From Euryarchaeota archaeon Ods01 (GTDB lineage Archaea > Halobacteriota > Halobacteria > Halobacteriales > Halorutilaceae), in contig JAQZCZ010000006.1 of assembly GCA_028751095.1 (NCBI GenBank), forward strand, positions 1 to 43,530: a DNA stretch of 43,530 bases, in the 5' to 3' direction. The position numbers were made by a program, and so were the translations under genes. The notes beneath the pieces are model-generated. The model was not told where the DNA came from. It saw only the letters and a program-made list of their open reading frames with translations, and did not search any database. Below, piece after piece: positions 18,340 through 27,667 of the stretch (the first letter of the stretch is position 1; every line of letters begins with the position of its first letter).

Positions 18340-19254
18340 GTGAAACTTGCGGAAAAGGCGCGGACGGTAGCGGAGTTCACACGTATCGAGCATACGCTGT
18401 TCGCCCTTCCGTTCGCCTTCATGGGTGCGCTTCTCGCCGACGGCGGCGTTCCGGACGTGTGGCTTCTTTTCTGGATATTCGCCGGTCTGATAGGCGGCAG
18501 AAGCGCGTCGCTGATGATAAACGACATCGTGGACGAGCCGATTGACGCCGCCAATCCGCGTACCGAAGACCGTCCGCTACCGTCAGGCAGACTGTCGCGC
18601 GCCGAGGCGTACGTCCTCGTGGCGGTCGCGTCGGCGGTCCTGTTCTACAGCGCCTACCGTATCAACACGACGGCGTTCGTCCTTTCGCCGGTGATACTCG
18701 TCCACGCCTACATCTACCCGTACACCAAACGTTACACGACTGCGGCGCACTTCGTCCTCGGTCTGAACGGTTCGTACGCGCCTATCGGGGGATGGATAGC
18801 TGTCCGTGGCGCGGACACGGCGACGGTCATTGGCGGTCTGAGCGAGGTCGTCGGCTACCTCGGAACGCTGGAGTACTACCCGTCGCTCCTCCTTGGCGCG
18901 GCTCTCGTCTTCTGGTACGCCGGCTTCGACATCATCTACGCCTTCCAGGACGCCGACTTCGACCGCGAGCAGGGTCTCCGCTCAGTCCCCGCCGTCTACG
19001 GACGCGCGACTGCGCGACGCGTCAGCGCGGCGTGCCACGGCGTCATGGTCGTCTTCCTCGTCGCTCTCGTCGGCTGGACAGCAACCACCGGCTTCAACGC
19101 CACCGTCTTCGGTGCGGGCGTCGGTGTCGCGGCGGCGCTACTCGTCTACGAGCATATCGTCGCCGAACACGACATCGGTAAGGCGTTCTTCACGGTCAAC
19201 GCCGTGGTGAGCGGCGCGCTGTTCTTCTCCCTCGTAGCCGCCGTCTTACTCTGA
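18340..19254 (+). CDS. UbiA-family prenyltransferase (MqnP/UbiA-like)
   Basis: FTRIEHTLFALPFAFMGALL; NDIVDEPIDAANPRTEDRPLPSGRLS; YAFQDADFDREQGLRSVP; GTG start. Confidence 0.9.
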   Translation: MKLAEKARTVAEFTRIEHTLFALPFAFMGALLADGGVPDVWLLFWIFAGLIGGRSASLMINDIVDEPIDAANPRTEDRPLPSGRLSRAEAYVLVAVASAVLFYSAYRINTTAFVLSPVILVHAYIYPYTKRYTTAAHFVLGLNGSYAPIGGWIAVRGADTATVIGGLSEVVGYLGTLEYYPSLLLGAALVFWYAGFDIIYAFQDADFDREQGLRSVPAVYGRATARRVSAACHGVMVVFLVALVGWTATTGFNATVFGAGVGVAAALLVYEHIVAEHDIGKAFFTVNAVVSGALFFSLVAAVLL

Positions 19255-19893
19255 CTCGGCGCGTTCAACGGCGCGGAGGTAGGCATCGTGCGGCGAAACG
19301 TCGAGTTCGTCCGTCAGGGAGTCGAGTAGAACGTCGCCGTCGTAGAGAACTGTCAGACGGTCGACGGGATTGAACTCTTCGAGACTGTGTGTCGAGACGA
19401 GGGCGGCGTTTCCCTCGTCCGCGTAACCACCGACGAGTTCAACGAGACGGCGTTTCGAAACGTCGTCGAGGTCGGCGAGAGGTTCATCCATCAGGAGAAG
19501 ACCGGGTTCGTCGGCGAGGGCGAGCGCCGTGTCGAGCTTCTTACGGAATCCGCCCGAGAGCGCCGCCGCCCGTCTGTCGAGAACACGGTCGAGACGTAGC
19601 TCTTCGACGACTTCGAGGTCGTCGGCTCCGAAGACCGACAGGTTCTCGGCGACCGTCAGGTCGTCGAGGAGACGTGGCTCCTGAAACGCGCATCCGACCT
19701 CGGCGTTCCTTTCGACCGTCCCGGAGTCCGGAGCGACACGTCCAAGGGCGATATCGAGGAGCGTCGTCTTTCCGCTCCCGTTCGGTCCGGCAAGAGCGTG
19801 AACCTCCCCTTCGCGTACCGACAGGTCGACTGAGTCAAGCGCAACGGTGTCTCCGTACAGCTTGGTGACATCCCGCATCCGGAGGAGGGTCAT
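19246..19893 (-). CDS. ABC transporter ATP-binding protein
   Basis: Walker A GPNGSGKTT, signature LSGGFRKKLDTALALADEPGLLLMDEP. Confidence 0.94.
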   Translation of the reverse strand: MTLLRMRDVTKLYGDTVALDSVDLSVREGEVHALAGPNGSGKTTLLDIALGRVAPDSGTVERNAEVGCAFQEPRLLDDLTVAENLSVFGADDLEVVEELRLDRVLDRRAAALSGGFRKKLDTALALADEPGLLLMDEPLADLDDVSKRRLVELVGGYADEGNAALVSTHSLEEFNPVDRLTVLYDGDVLLDSLTDELDVSPHDAYLRAVERAESE

Positions 19894-20939
19894 GGCTCGT
19901 ACCTCCTCGCCGCGGCTACTAGGGCGACGAAGGTAAGGGTGGTGAAAGCCAAGATGGCGACGAAGACATCAGCGAACAGCGTCGCAGGCACATCCTTCGT
20001 CGCATGGCTCCTGACGGCAAGGGCTGAGTAATGCGTGGGAAGAAGGCGTGCGAAGTCACGTCGGAGCGACGAAAAGAATCCCACGGGATAAACGAGGTTA
20101 GAGAGAACTACGGCACCGAAGAGGAGGGAGACGTTGACAAAACGTCCGAGTGCGCCGAAGTCGGTGGCGAGCGTGACCGCGGACGAGAGGAAGGACAGGT
20201 AGACGAAGGTGACGACGAGGAAAGCGACGGCAGGTAGAGAGACGAAGACAGCGTCGTATCCAAGATAGACTGCGGCGAGATGGAAGACTGCGACAGGGAC
20301 GACGAGAAGGACGGAGTAGAAGGCAACCTTGGCGACGACGACGGAGACGAGAGAGGTTTCGAGGCGTAGACGTTCGACCGCGCCGCGTTCACGCCGAAGC
20401 TCGTGAGGGACGTACGTCAAGCCGAGGACGAGAACGAGGGAAACGAGTAGGACGGGTAGGAGGTACTCCGAAAGCTCGGTTTCGTCTCCGACGACGTTCC
20501 TTTCCACAGAGGCGTCGGTGCCGAGTCCCCTCAAGCCGCTGTCGAGTACGGAGACGATTATCCGTGACGGCTCGTCGAACGGAACGACGGAGCCGTGTAC
20601 GTGGACGACGAAGGTTCCGCCGGCGTCGTCGGCGAACTCGGGCGGAACTTCGACGGCAGCGTAGAACCTCTCGCGTTCAAGCGCCCTGTCGAGGTCGCCG
20701 TCGTAGGTCGAGGGTTCGGAGAACGCCGAAAGGACGCCCTCAACGGCTTCGAGTTCGTCGTCGGTCACGGTGTCATCGGAAGGGACGACCGCGATAGGCG
20801 AGTCTCGGGGGAGAACGTCCTCGAAGACGAGAGCCGCACCCGCGAAGACGGCAGGGAGGAGAACAAGCAGAATCAGAACGGTAGGGAGGCGGTTCTTGGC
20901 GGAGAACGCCTCCTTCTTCAGAAGTGCTGTCTTCTTCAC
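19890..20939 (-). CDS. ABC-2 type transporter permease
   Basis: N-terminal TM, extracytoplasmic domain, five to six C-terminal TM helices; 4-bp overlap with ATPase gene. Confidence 0.88.
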   Translation of the reverse strand: MKKTALLKKEAFSAKNRLPTVLILLVLLPAVFAGAALVFEDVLPRDSPIAVVPSDDTVTDDELEAVEGVLSAFSEPSTYDGDLDRALERERFYAAVEVPPEFADDAGGTFVVHVHGSVVPFDEPSRIIVSVLDSGLRGLGTDASVERNVVGDETELSEYLLPVLLVSLVLVLGLTYVPHELRRERGAVERLRLETSLVSVVVAKVAFYSVLLVVPVAVFHLAAVYLGYDAVFVSLPAVAFLVVTFVYLSFLSSAVTLATDFGALGRFVNVSLLFGAVVLSNLVYPVGFFSSLRRDFARLLPTHYSALAVRSHATKDVPATLFADVFVAILAFTTLTFVALVAAARRYEP

Positions 20940-20963
20940 TGTGCTACCTTCGGAGCGGGGCGG

Positions 20964-22184
20964 TTAGCCGCCGAACTCTTCCTCGAAGGCTTCCTCGAAC
21001 TCGTCTTCACCGAAGCCGTCTTCGAGTTCATCTTCGAACTCTTCCTCAAGCTCCTCTTCGAACTCCTCAGCGTCGTCGGCAAAGTCGTCGTCCAGCTCCT
21101 CGCCGAAGTCGTCTTCGGCGCCTTCATCGAACTCGCCAGGTGGCTGAGCGGGACCGGGTCCGGCAGGTTCGAGGTCGTCGAGTTCCTCCATCGTCTCGAT
21201 AATGTCGTCAACCGTGGTTTCGTACGAGACCACGACGGTCGAGTCCTCGCGTTCGATATCTATCTCGTCGAGGAAGTCGTCGAGAGCTTCGACCTCACCC
21301 GTCAGGGTTCCGGCGAAGAACAGGATGCCGTCTATAGCGCTCTCGATGTCCTCGGCGTCTTCCTCGGTAGCAGTCCGGAGATTGAAGCTCGTTCCAAGCG
21401 TGTCGTCGTCGGTGTAGTACGAGCCGGAGACGACATCTATCTCGTCAAAGGCTCCGAGGTCAAGGTCAGGTGCCGTAGGGTCGTCAGCCAGCTCGTCACC
21501 CAAGTCGTAGTCGGGTGTCGACATGGCGAATCTGACGTGGTCTCCTTCGAGACGGTCGAGTTCGTCGCGGAGTTCTCCGGAGAGGGCTTCGGAGTCTCCG
21601 ACGGCGACATCGACCGTGTCACGGACGGCTTCCTCCTCTCCTACGCTGAAGGTGCCCTGAGCGAGTCCGGCAAGGTAGTACGTGTCTTCGAGTTCGTCGT
21701 CAGGCTCGACCTCGTAGAACGGACGGTCGTTGTACTCGTCGGCTTCGACGGTTGCGTTCCGTTCTATCGCGTCGAGGAGTTCGTCTTCGTCCCAGTCAGC
21801 GCTGACTACCGCGGCGGCGTACTCGTCGTCTTCCGCCTCAATCGGGTCGTCGGGGACCTCGGAGAAGAAGACGAACTCGTGTAGGTCACGCGGCTCAAGG
21901 TCGATACCTTCCTCGTCGAGTTCCTCAGCTATCTCGTCCCATACCTCGTCGTAGCTCTCGGGTCCGTCGTAGTCTTCACCTTCTTCCTCCATCTCCATAT
22001 CTATCATCGCGTTAGCCAGCTGTTCAGTGGTATCGTCTTCGAGAACATCCATGTCGACGTGTACGACTGCGTCGGCTTGTTCGGGGACGTACTCCTCAAC
22101 GTCTTCGGCGTCGTCAAGGGCGTCTATACATCCCGAAAGGACAACGAGCGCAAGAACGCCCGCTACCAGCAGTTTCCGGTTCAT
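20964..22184 (-). CDS. Acidic lipoprotein (lipobox), uncharacterised
   Basis: MNRKLLVAGVLALVVLSGCIDALDD lipobox LSGC; Glu/Asp-rich C-terminus EEFEEELEEEFEDELEDGF. Confidence 0.85.
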   Translation of the reverse strand: MNRKLLVAGVLALVVLSGCIDALDDAEDVEEYVPEQADAVVHVDMDVLEDDTTEQLANAMIDMEMEEEGEDYDGPESYDEVWDEIAEELDEEGIDLEPRDLHEFVFFSEVPDDPIEAEDDEYAAAVVSADWDEDELLDAIERNATVEADEYNDRPFYEVEPDDELEDTYYLAGLAQGTFSVGEEEAVRDTVDVAVGDSEALSGELRDELDRLEGDHVRFAMSTPDYDLGDELADDPTAPDLDLGAFDEIDVVSGSYYTDDDTLGTSFNLRTATEEDAEDIESAIDGILFFAGTLTGEVEALDDFLDEIDIEREDSTVVVSYETTVDDIIETMEELDDLEPAGPGPAQPPGEFDEGAEDDFGEELDDDFADDAEEFEEELEEEFEDELEDGFGEDEFEEAFEEEFGG

Positions 22185-22223
22185 TCTGTTTTTGTCAGGT
22201 CGAGAGGGAACAAAAGAATTTCG

Positions 22224-23465
22224 TTACGTGCCGTGTTGCCACGAAGACATATATTCGTGCTGTTCGTCGCTGAGGTCGTCGGTCTCTATACCGAGGGCAT
22301 CGAGCTTTATTTCGGCGACGCGGCGGTCGACGTCGTCGGGGACATCGTGGACGCCGGCGTCATAGCCGTCTTCGAGGACGCGTTCGACGGCGAGAGCCTG
22401 TACGCCGAAAGACTGGTCCATGACCTCGACCGGATGTCCGAGAGAGACGGGGGTAGCGAGGTTGACGAGGCGTCCTTCGGCGAGGACGTTCAGGCGGCGT
22501 CCGTCGGGGGTCTCGTACTCACGGACGCCGTCGCGTACTTCACGCGTCTCAACGGCGTACTCGTTGAGGGCGTCGAGGTCTATCTCTACGTCAAAATGCC
22601 CCGCGTTGGCGAGTACGACGCCGTCCTTCATACGCTCGAAGTCGTCGCGGGTCACTACGTCGCGGTTCCCTGTCGTGGTTACGACGACATCGGCGCGCTC
22701 CGCCGCGTCGTTCATCGGCATAACGTCGTAGCCCTCCATATGCGCCTCAAGGGCGAGACGTGGGTCGACCTCGGTCACGATTACGTTAGCGCCTAGACCG
22801 TCCGCCTTCTTGGCGACGCCGCGTCCGCAGTAGCCGTATCCCCCGACAACGACCGTCTTTCCGGCGAAAAGGAGGTTCGTGGTCATCGCTATGCTCGAAA
22901 GCGACGACTCGCCGGTTCCGTGAACGTTGTCGAACTGGCGTTTCATCGGCGTGTCGTTGACGGCGAAGACGGGGTAGCGCAGGGCGTCGTCGTCGTCCAT
23001 AGCGCGGAGACGGTGTACGCCCGTCGTTGTCTCCTCACAGCCTCCCGCGATACCGTCGAGGAGTTCGGGGTACTCTTCGTGTATACGGAAGATTAGGTCG
23101 CCCCCGTCGTCTACGGTAACGTCGGGTTCGTGGTCGATGACCGCGTCGAGTGCCTCGTAGTACTCGTCCTTGTCGACGCCGTGTTCGGCGTAACTGTGTA
23201 CGCCGTCGGTCGCGTCAAGAGCCGCCGAAACGTCGTCGTGGGTCGAAAGCGGGTTACATCCCGTGATAGCGACCTCGGCTCCGCCTTCGGCGAGGAGTTC
23301 GGCGAGTACGGCGGTCTTCGCCTCGACATGCATCGCCATTCCGACGACGACGCCGTCAAGCGGCTTCTCGTCGAGGTATCTCTCGCGGAGGTCCGCTAGA
23401 ATCGGCATATGTTCGCGCGCCCAGTCAATCTTACGTCTCCCTTCGTCAACGTCGGCTTGGGTCAT
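22224..23465 (-). CDS. ahcY: Adenosylhomocysteinase
   Basis: [65 protein letters not shown]. Confidence 0.97.
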   Translation of the reverse strand: MTQADVDEGRRKIDWAREHMPILADLRERYLDEKPLDGVVVGMAMHVEAKTAVLAELLAEGGAEVAITGCNPLSTHDDVSAALDATDGVHSYAEHGVDKDEYYEALDAVIDHEPDVTVDDGGDLIFRIHEEYPELLDGIAGGCEETTTGVHRLRAMDDDDALRYPVFAVNDTPMKRQFDNVHGTGESSLSSIAMTTNLLFAGKTVVVGGYGYCGRGVAKKADGLGANVIVTEVDPRLALEAHMEGYDVMPMNDAAERADVVVTTTGNRDVVTRDDFERMKDGVVLANAGHFDVEIDLDALNEYAVETREVRDGVREYETPDGRRLNVLAEGRLVNLATPVSLGHPVEVMDQSFGVQALAVERVLEDGYDAGVHDVPDDVDRRVAEIKLDALGIETDDLSDEQHEYMSSWQHGT

Positions 23466-23501
23466 GTCTGAGAATGGCGTGAACGCGTGTTAAGAATTCC
23501 G

Positions 23502-24320
23502 CTACCCGCGGACGACGGTGTCAGGAGATACGACGGGTTCGGCGTCCTTGCCGCGGAAGGTCCCGACGGCAACGGCTTCGCCGTCCGCCACGACGACGCA
23601 CCGTTCATCCTCGACGGCGTCACCTACGGAGACGACACCCGGCGGATACAGCGGCGCGCCGTTGGTCAAGGATTCGACGGCGTTCGTTTCGGCGCGGACG
23701 ACAGGGAGACGTTCGGCGAGGAGGTCAACGAGCGGCGTGACGAGAGCGTCGAAACGTTCGGGTTCATCGTCTCTCACGGCGACCGCATCGGCGAGGTCTT
23801 GGAGGTAGCAGGCGTCCTCAACCGCGAAGCCGCCGCTCCACGTCCGTCTTAGCTCCGCCATATGTCCGCCGACGCCGAGGGCGAGTCCGAGGTCGTGACA
23901 GAGCTTTCTGACGTACGTCCCCGCGCCGCATTCGACGCGCCCGAGGTAGCGGTTTTCGTCGCGTTCGAGGAGTTCGAGTCTCTCGATTTCGCGCTCGCGT
24001 AACTGACGTTTCGCCGAACCCTGTACGGGCGGGCGCTGGTAGACACGTCCCTCGAACTCGTCGAAGAGGTCGGCGACCGACCGCGTCGGTTCGCCGTGAA
24101 GTTCAAGGACGAAGACGTACCCCTTCGTTTCGTCTGCAAAAAGTCCGGAGACGCGCGCCGCCGGACCGAAGAGAACGGGGAGGCATCCGGTGACGCGCGG
24201 GTCGAGCGTGCCGGTATGCGCCGCCTTGTCAACGTCGAGTATCCGCGCCACCCAGTCAGCGACCTCGTGGCTCGTCGGTCCGGCGGGCTTGTCGATAACG
24301 ACGACGCCTTTGTCGTGCAT
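23502..24320 (-). CDS. cbf5: tRNA/rRNA pseudouridine synthase Cbf5/TruB
   Basis: MHDKGVVVIDKPAGPTSHEVADWVARILDVDKAAHTGTLDPRVTGCLPV; YQRPPVQGSAKRQLRER; PUA-like C-terminus. ATG at 24320, longer ORF rejected. Confidence 0.94.
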   Translation of the reverse strand: MHDKGVVVIDKPAGPTSHEVADWVARILDVDKAAHTGTLDPRVTGCLPVLFGPAARVSGLFADETKGYVFVLELHGEPTRSVADLFDEFEGRVYQRPPVQGSAKRQLREREIERLELLERDENRYLGRVECGAGTYVRKLCHDLGLALGVGGHMAELRRTWSGGFAVEDACYLQDLADAVAVRDDEPERFDALVTPLVDLLAERLPVVRAETNAVESLTNGAPLYPPGVVSVGDAVEDERCVVVADGEAVAVGTFRGKDAEPVVSPDTVVRG

Positions 24321-24841
24321 CAGAGGCGTTCGACCGCTGTCGTGGCTATCTCGGCGACGCCTTCCTTGTCCCACCGCGAGGTATCGACGACGAGGTCGTA
24401 GATGGTCAGGTCGTCTATATTAATTCCGTGTATCTCCTCGTACCGTTTTGCCTCGCTCGCCTCGCGCCCGACGATTTCGTCACGTGCCTCATCGACGGTC
24501 TGTCCTTCGCGGTCGGCGACACGTTCGGCGCGTATATCGGCGGGCGCGTCGAGCCAGATACGTGCGTCGGCTTCGTCAGCCATCCAGCCCGACAGGCGTC
24601 CTTCAAGGACAATATCGTCGTTCTCGCGGGCTATCTCGCTCTGGCGCTCGTCGATTTGGCGGTCGATTTCCGGGTCTTCCTCGGCGATACGTCCGAACTC
24701 GGCGAGCGTGACGCCGCGTTCCTCCGCCATCGACCGGAAGACATCGCCGCTGGAGACGTGTTCGAGGTCGAAACGTGAAGACAGAGCCTCGGCGAGCGTC
24801 GTCGTCCCGCTTCCGGGAGGACCGCTTACGGTTATTCTCAT
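24320..24841 (-). CDS. cmk: Cytidylate kinase
   Basis: MRITVSGPPGSGTTTLAEALSSRFDLEHVSSGDVFRSMA; TGATG junction with cbf5. Confidence 0.93.
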   Translation of the reverse strand: MRITVSGPPGSGTTTLAEALSSRFDLEHVSSGDVFRSMAEERGVTLAEFGRIAEEDPEIDRQIDERQSEIARENDDIVLEGRLSGWMADEADARIWLDAPADIRAERVADREGQTVDEARDEIVGREASEAKRYEEIHGINIDDLTIYDLVVDTSRWDKEGVAEIATTAVERL

Positions 24842-24861
24842 GCCAGAACTTCGGGAACGCG

Positions 24862-26034
24862 CTAATCAAGCTTTACGTTTCTAAACTGCTCCTCAACCGT
24901 CTCGCGTTCGCGTATGAGTTCGATGCCGTCGTCGATAAGAACCTCGGCGGGGAGCGGGCGCGAGTTGTAACGCGACGCCATGACGAAGCCGTACGCGCCC
25001 GTCGTTTGGAAGGCGAGCAGGTCGCCCTCGCGCGGCTTGGCGATTTCGCGCCCGTGGGCGAGGTAGTCACCCGACTCGCAGATGGGTCCCGCGATGTCGT
25101 ACTCGGCGACGGGGAAGTCGCGCGAGAGGTTGGTGACGGCATGGTAGGCGTCGTACATCGCGGGGCGCAGTAGGACGTTAAATCCGGCATCCACGCCAAC
25201 GACACCGTCGCCGACGGTATTGACGCGCGTGACGAGTACGGTTGACTCCGCCACGAGGTAACGTCCGGGTTCGACGACGAGCGTCGCGTCTACGTTGAAG
25301 GCGTCGCGCACCTGTTCGCCGAGCGCCGCAACGTCGAGCGGTTCCTCGCCCTCGCGGTACGGAACGCCGAGACCGCCGCCGATATCGACGTACTCGGGCG
25401 TGACGGGCAGGTCGCCGACGACCTCGCAGAGACGTTCGGTGGCGCGGACCAAGGGTTCGGGTTCGGTGAAGCCGCTTCCGATATGTGCGTGGAGGCAGGC
25501 GGGGTCGGCGCCCGCACCGACGGCGCGTTCGAAGAGCGCCGCGGCTTCGTCGGGCGAGACGCCGAAACGCGCGCCCTTTCCGCCCGTTACGACCTCGTCG
25601 CTGTGTCCCGCGCCCACCCCCGGATTGACACGTACACCGACGCGGTCGGCACCCGCTTCGAGTACCGTCTCCATCTGTCCCGCCGAGTCGACGTTGACGA
25701 GTACGCCGCGGTCGACAACCTCGGCGAGTTCATCGGGCGACGGCGCGTACGAGGTGTACATCATCTCGTCGCCCCCGAATCCCGCGCGCTCTCCGGCAAC
25801 GACCTCGCCGAGCGAGACGGTGTCAAGCGCCGCGCCTCGTTCGCGTAACAGACGTAGTATACGCGGATTCGTGTTCGCCTTCGCGGCGTACTGAATCCGG
25901 GCGTCGGGAAAGGCGTCACGGAGACGGTCGAACCTGTCGCGGACGGTCGCCGCCGAGGTTACGTACGTCGGCGTTCCGTGTCGGTCAGCTACGTCGGCTA
26001 CCGTGTCGTCGTCGATATCTTCGGGAAGTTCCAT
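24862..26034 (-). CDS. lysA: Diaminopimelate decarboxylase
   Basis: IQYAAKANTNPRILRLLRERGAALDTVSLGE; HAHIGSGF; YVDIGGGLGVPY; GPICESGDYLA. Confidence 0.94.
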   Translation of the reverse strand: MELPEDIDDDTVADVADRHGTPTYVTSAATVRDRFDRLRDAFPDARIQYAAKANTNPRILRLLRERGAALDTVSLGEVVAGERAGFGGDEMMYTSYAPSPDELAEVVDRGVLVNVDSAGQMETVLEAGADRVGVRVNPGVGAGHSDEVVTGGKGARFGVSPDEAAALFERAVGAGADPACLHAHIGSGFTEPEPLVRATERLCEVVGDLPVTPEYVDIGGGLGVPYREGEEPLDVAALGEQVRDAFNVDATLVVEPGRYLVAESTVLVTRVNTVGDGVVGVDAGFNVLLRPAMYDAYHAVTNLSRDFPVAEYDIAGPICESGDYLAHGREIAKPREGDLLAFQTTGAYGFVMASRYNSRPLPAEVLIDDGIELIRERETVEEQFRNVKLD

Positions 26035-26136
26035 TACGCGCGGTACGTCCGTCCCGTCTTAATGGTTTGTGGTTGTCGGTTCGACGGTCGTCGTACAAAG
26101 GTTTATTACATTGACAGCTTAACGAACGTCCAACGT

Positions 26137-26808
26137 ATGTCAGAGTCCGTCAAGTCGGTCTCCGCATCCCCCTGTTCTGTCGAGGAAGAAAGTCGGGAAG
26201 CGGTCTTGGACAAGTTCGAGGACTTCATGGAGGAGATAATCGACGACGCCCTCTCGGAGTTCGAACCCCTGCGTATCGTCAACATGAACCGCCTTCCGGG
26301 GAACAGCACCGCCAAGTCGGTCGTACGTCCCGTGATACGCGAGGAACTCAACTTCTTCCGCGCCAACATCGAACAGCAGTTCGAGGTCGTCATGGACTAC
26401 GCCGAGACGGGGAACGTCGACAAAAACCGGCGCAGGTTCCTGCGCTCCGATATCTTCTACCAGAACTTCGAGGGAAGCGAACGCCGCCAGCTCGAACGCG
26501 ACCTGACACGGAGGATGCGTAACATGGGCGACGACATGGCACCCCTCATCGAGACGGGCGAGGATAACTTCTGGGATGCCGCCGTCGCCGCCTACGACGA
26601 GGACGAGGCGCGCGAGATGCTTCCCAAGCATTTCGCGTACACCGACACCGTCCGCGAGTACCAAGACGACCTATCCCTCACCGTCGAGATAGGCGGACGC
26701 GTCCTCGGAACCGAGATAGAGTATACGGACGAGGCTATGCGCGTCCTCGACATCGCCGAGACCAACCTCCGAAACGACCTAGAGAGACGCGTCGAGCAGG
26801 TCTACTGA
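26137..26808 (+). CDS. Uncharacterised protein, paralog A of tandem pair
   Basis: 223 aa; LPGNSTAKSVVRPVIREELNFFRANIEQQFEVVMDYAE... aligns with next gene along nearly full length. Confidence 0.85.
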   Translation: MSESVKSVSASPCSVEEESREAVLDKFEDFMEEIIDDALSEFEPLRIVNMNRLPGNSTAKSVVRPVIREELNFFRANIEQQFEVVMDYAETGNVDKNRRRFLRSDIFYQNFEGSERRQLERDLTRRMRNMGDDMAPLIETGEDNFWDAAVAAYDEDEAREMLPKHFAYTDTVREYQDDLSLTVEIGGRVLGTEIEYTDEAMRVLDIAETNLRNDLERRVEQVY

Positions 26809-26827
26809 CGCGTTAACTGACGCGTTA
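26804..26827 (+). repeat. 12-bp perfect tandem direct repeat ACTGACGCGTTA x2
   Basis: actgacgcgtta at 26804-26815 and 26816-26827; first copy contains the paralog A stop codon. Confidence 0.9.
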
Positions 26828-26893
26828 GCTTCGTTTCCCGAACGGGTTCACGGAAAGAGTTATACCGTAGGAATTATATAATTAGACGAAACC

Positions 26894-27667
26894 ATGGGTA
26901 AAGAAGCAGTACGGGACCAGTTACACGTCTTCTTGGGGGACGTGACCGAGTACGCCTTGGAGGAGTTCAAGCCGCTCGCGGTCGTCGGTCTCGGCTTCCT
27001 CCCGGGAAACAGGGTTGCCAAGTTCGTCCTGAGTCCTATAATCGACAGCGAGATTAGCACCATCAAGATTAGCCTCCAGAACGAGTTCAACCTCATAATG
27101 GACTACTCGGAGGAGATAGCCGAGGGGAACGACCCCGATATCGAGGAGTACCGCGACCGGTTCCTCCAGTCCGACTTCTTCTACCAGCACTACGAGGGCG
27201 AAAAGACCGAGGAGTTCGAGGAGGTCATGATGCAACGTCTCGACGAGGTCGCGCGCGACATGGCTCCGCTCGTCGAGGTCGAGACCGACGACTTCTGGGA
27301 AGCGCTCGAAGAGGCGTACGACAGACGCGAAGCGGAAGAGGTTCTCAAGTACCACTTCAGCTTCACCGACAAGATAGTCGAGGAGTTCGGAGACGGACTC
27401 AAGATAAAGATAAACATCGGACCTATCGGTATCGGATACACCGACGAGGCTATGCGCGTCATGCCTATGGCTGAGGGACACCTCCGGCGCGAACTAGTCG
27501 ACAAGCTCGACGAAATTTACGAGGAAGAAGGTGGGGCAGAGGATGAAAAAGACCTCGAAGAACTCGAAGAGGAAAACGAGAAGCTCCGTGAGGAACTCGA
27601 AAGGCTACGTGAGGAAGAGGAAGACGACGAGGGACAAGAAGACGTAGGCGCGGAAGCCGAAGACTGA
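26894..27667 (+). CDS. Uncharacterised protein, paralog B of tandem pair, with C-terminal charged coiled coil
   Basis: 257 aa; LPGNRVAKFVLSPIIDSEISTIKISLQNEFNLIMDYSE...; tail DLEELEEENEKLREELERLREEEE; AT-rich promoter-like tataccgtaggaattatataatt upstream. Confidence 0.85.
   Translation: MGKEAVRDQLHVFLGDVTEYALEEFKPLAVVGLGFLPGNRVAKFVLSPIIDSEISTIKISLQNEFNLIMDYSEEIAEGNDPDIEEYRDRFLQSDFFYQHYEGEKTEEFEEVMMQRLDEVARDMAPLVEVETDDFWEALEEAYDRREAEEVLKYHFSFTDKIVEEFGDGLKIKINIGPIGIGYTDEAMRVMPMAEGHLRRELVDKLDEIYEEEGGAEDEKDLEELEEENEKLREELERLREEEEDDEGQEDVGAEAED

Noticed and set aside
20595-21884. 429-aa plus-strand ORF
   Set aside because: Antisense to the lipoprotein and permease genes; composition is a mirror of Glu/Asp-rich codons, no recognisable domain.
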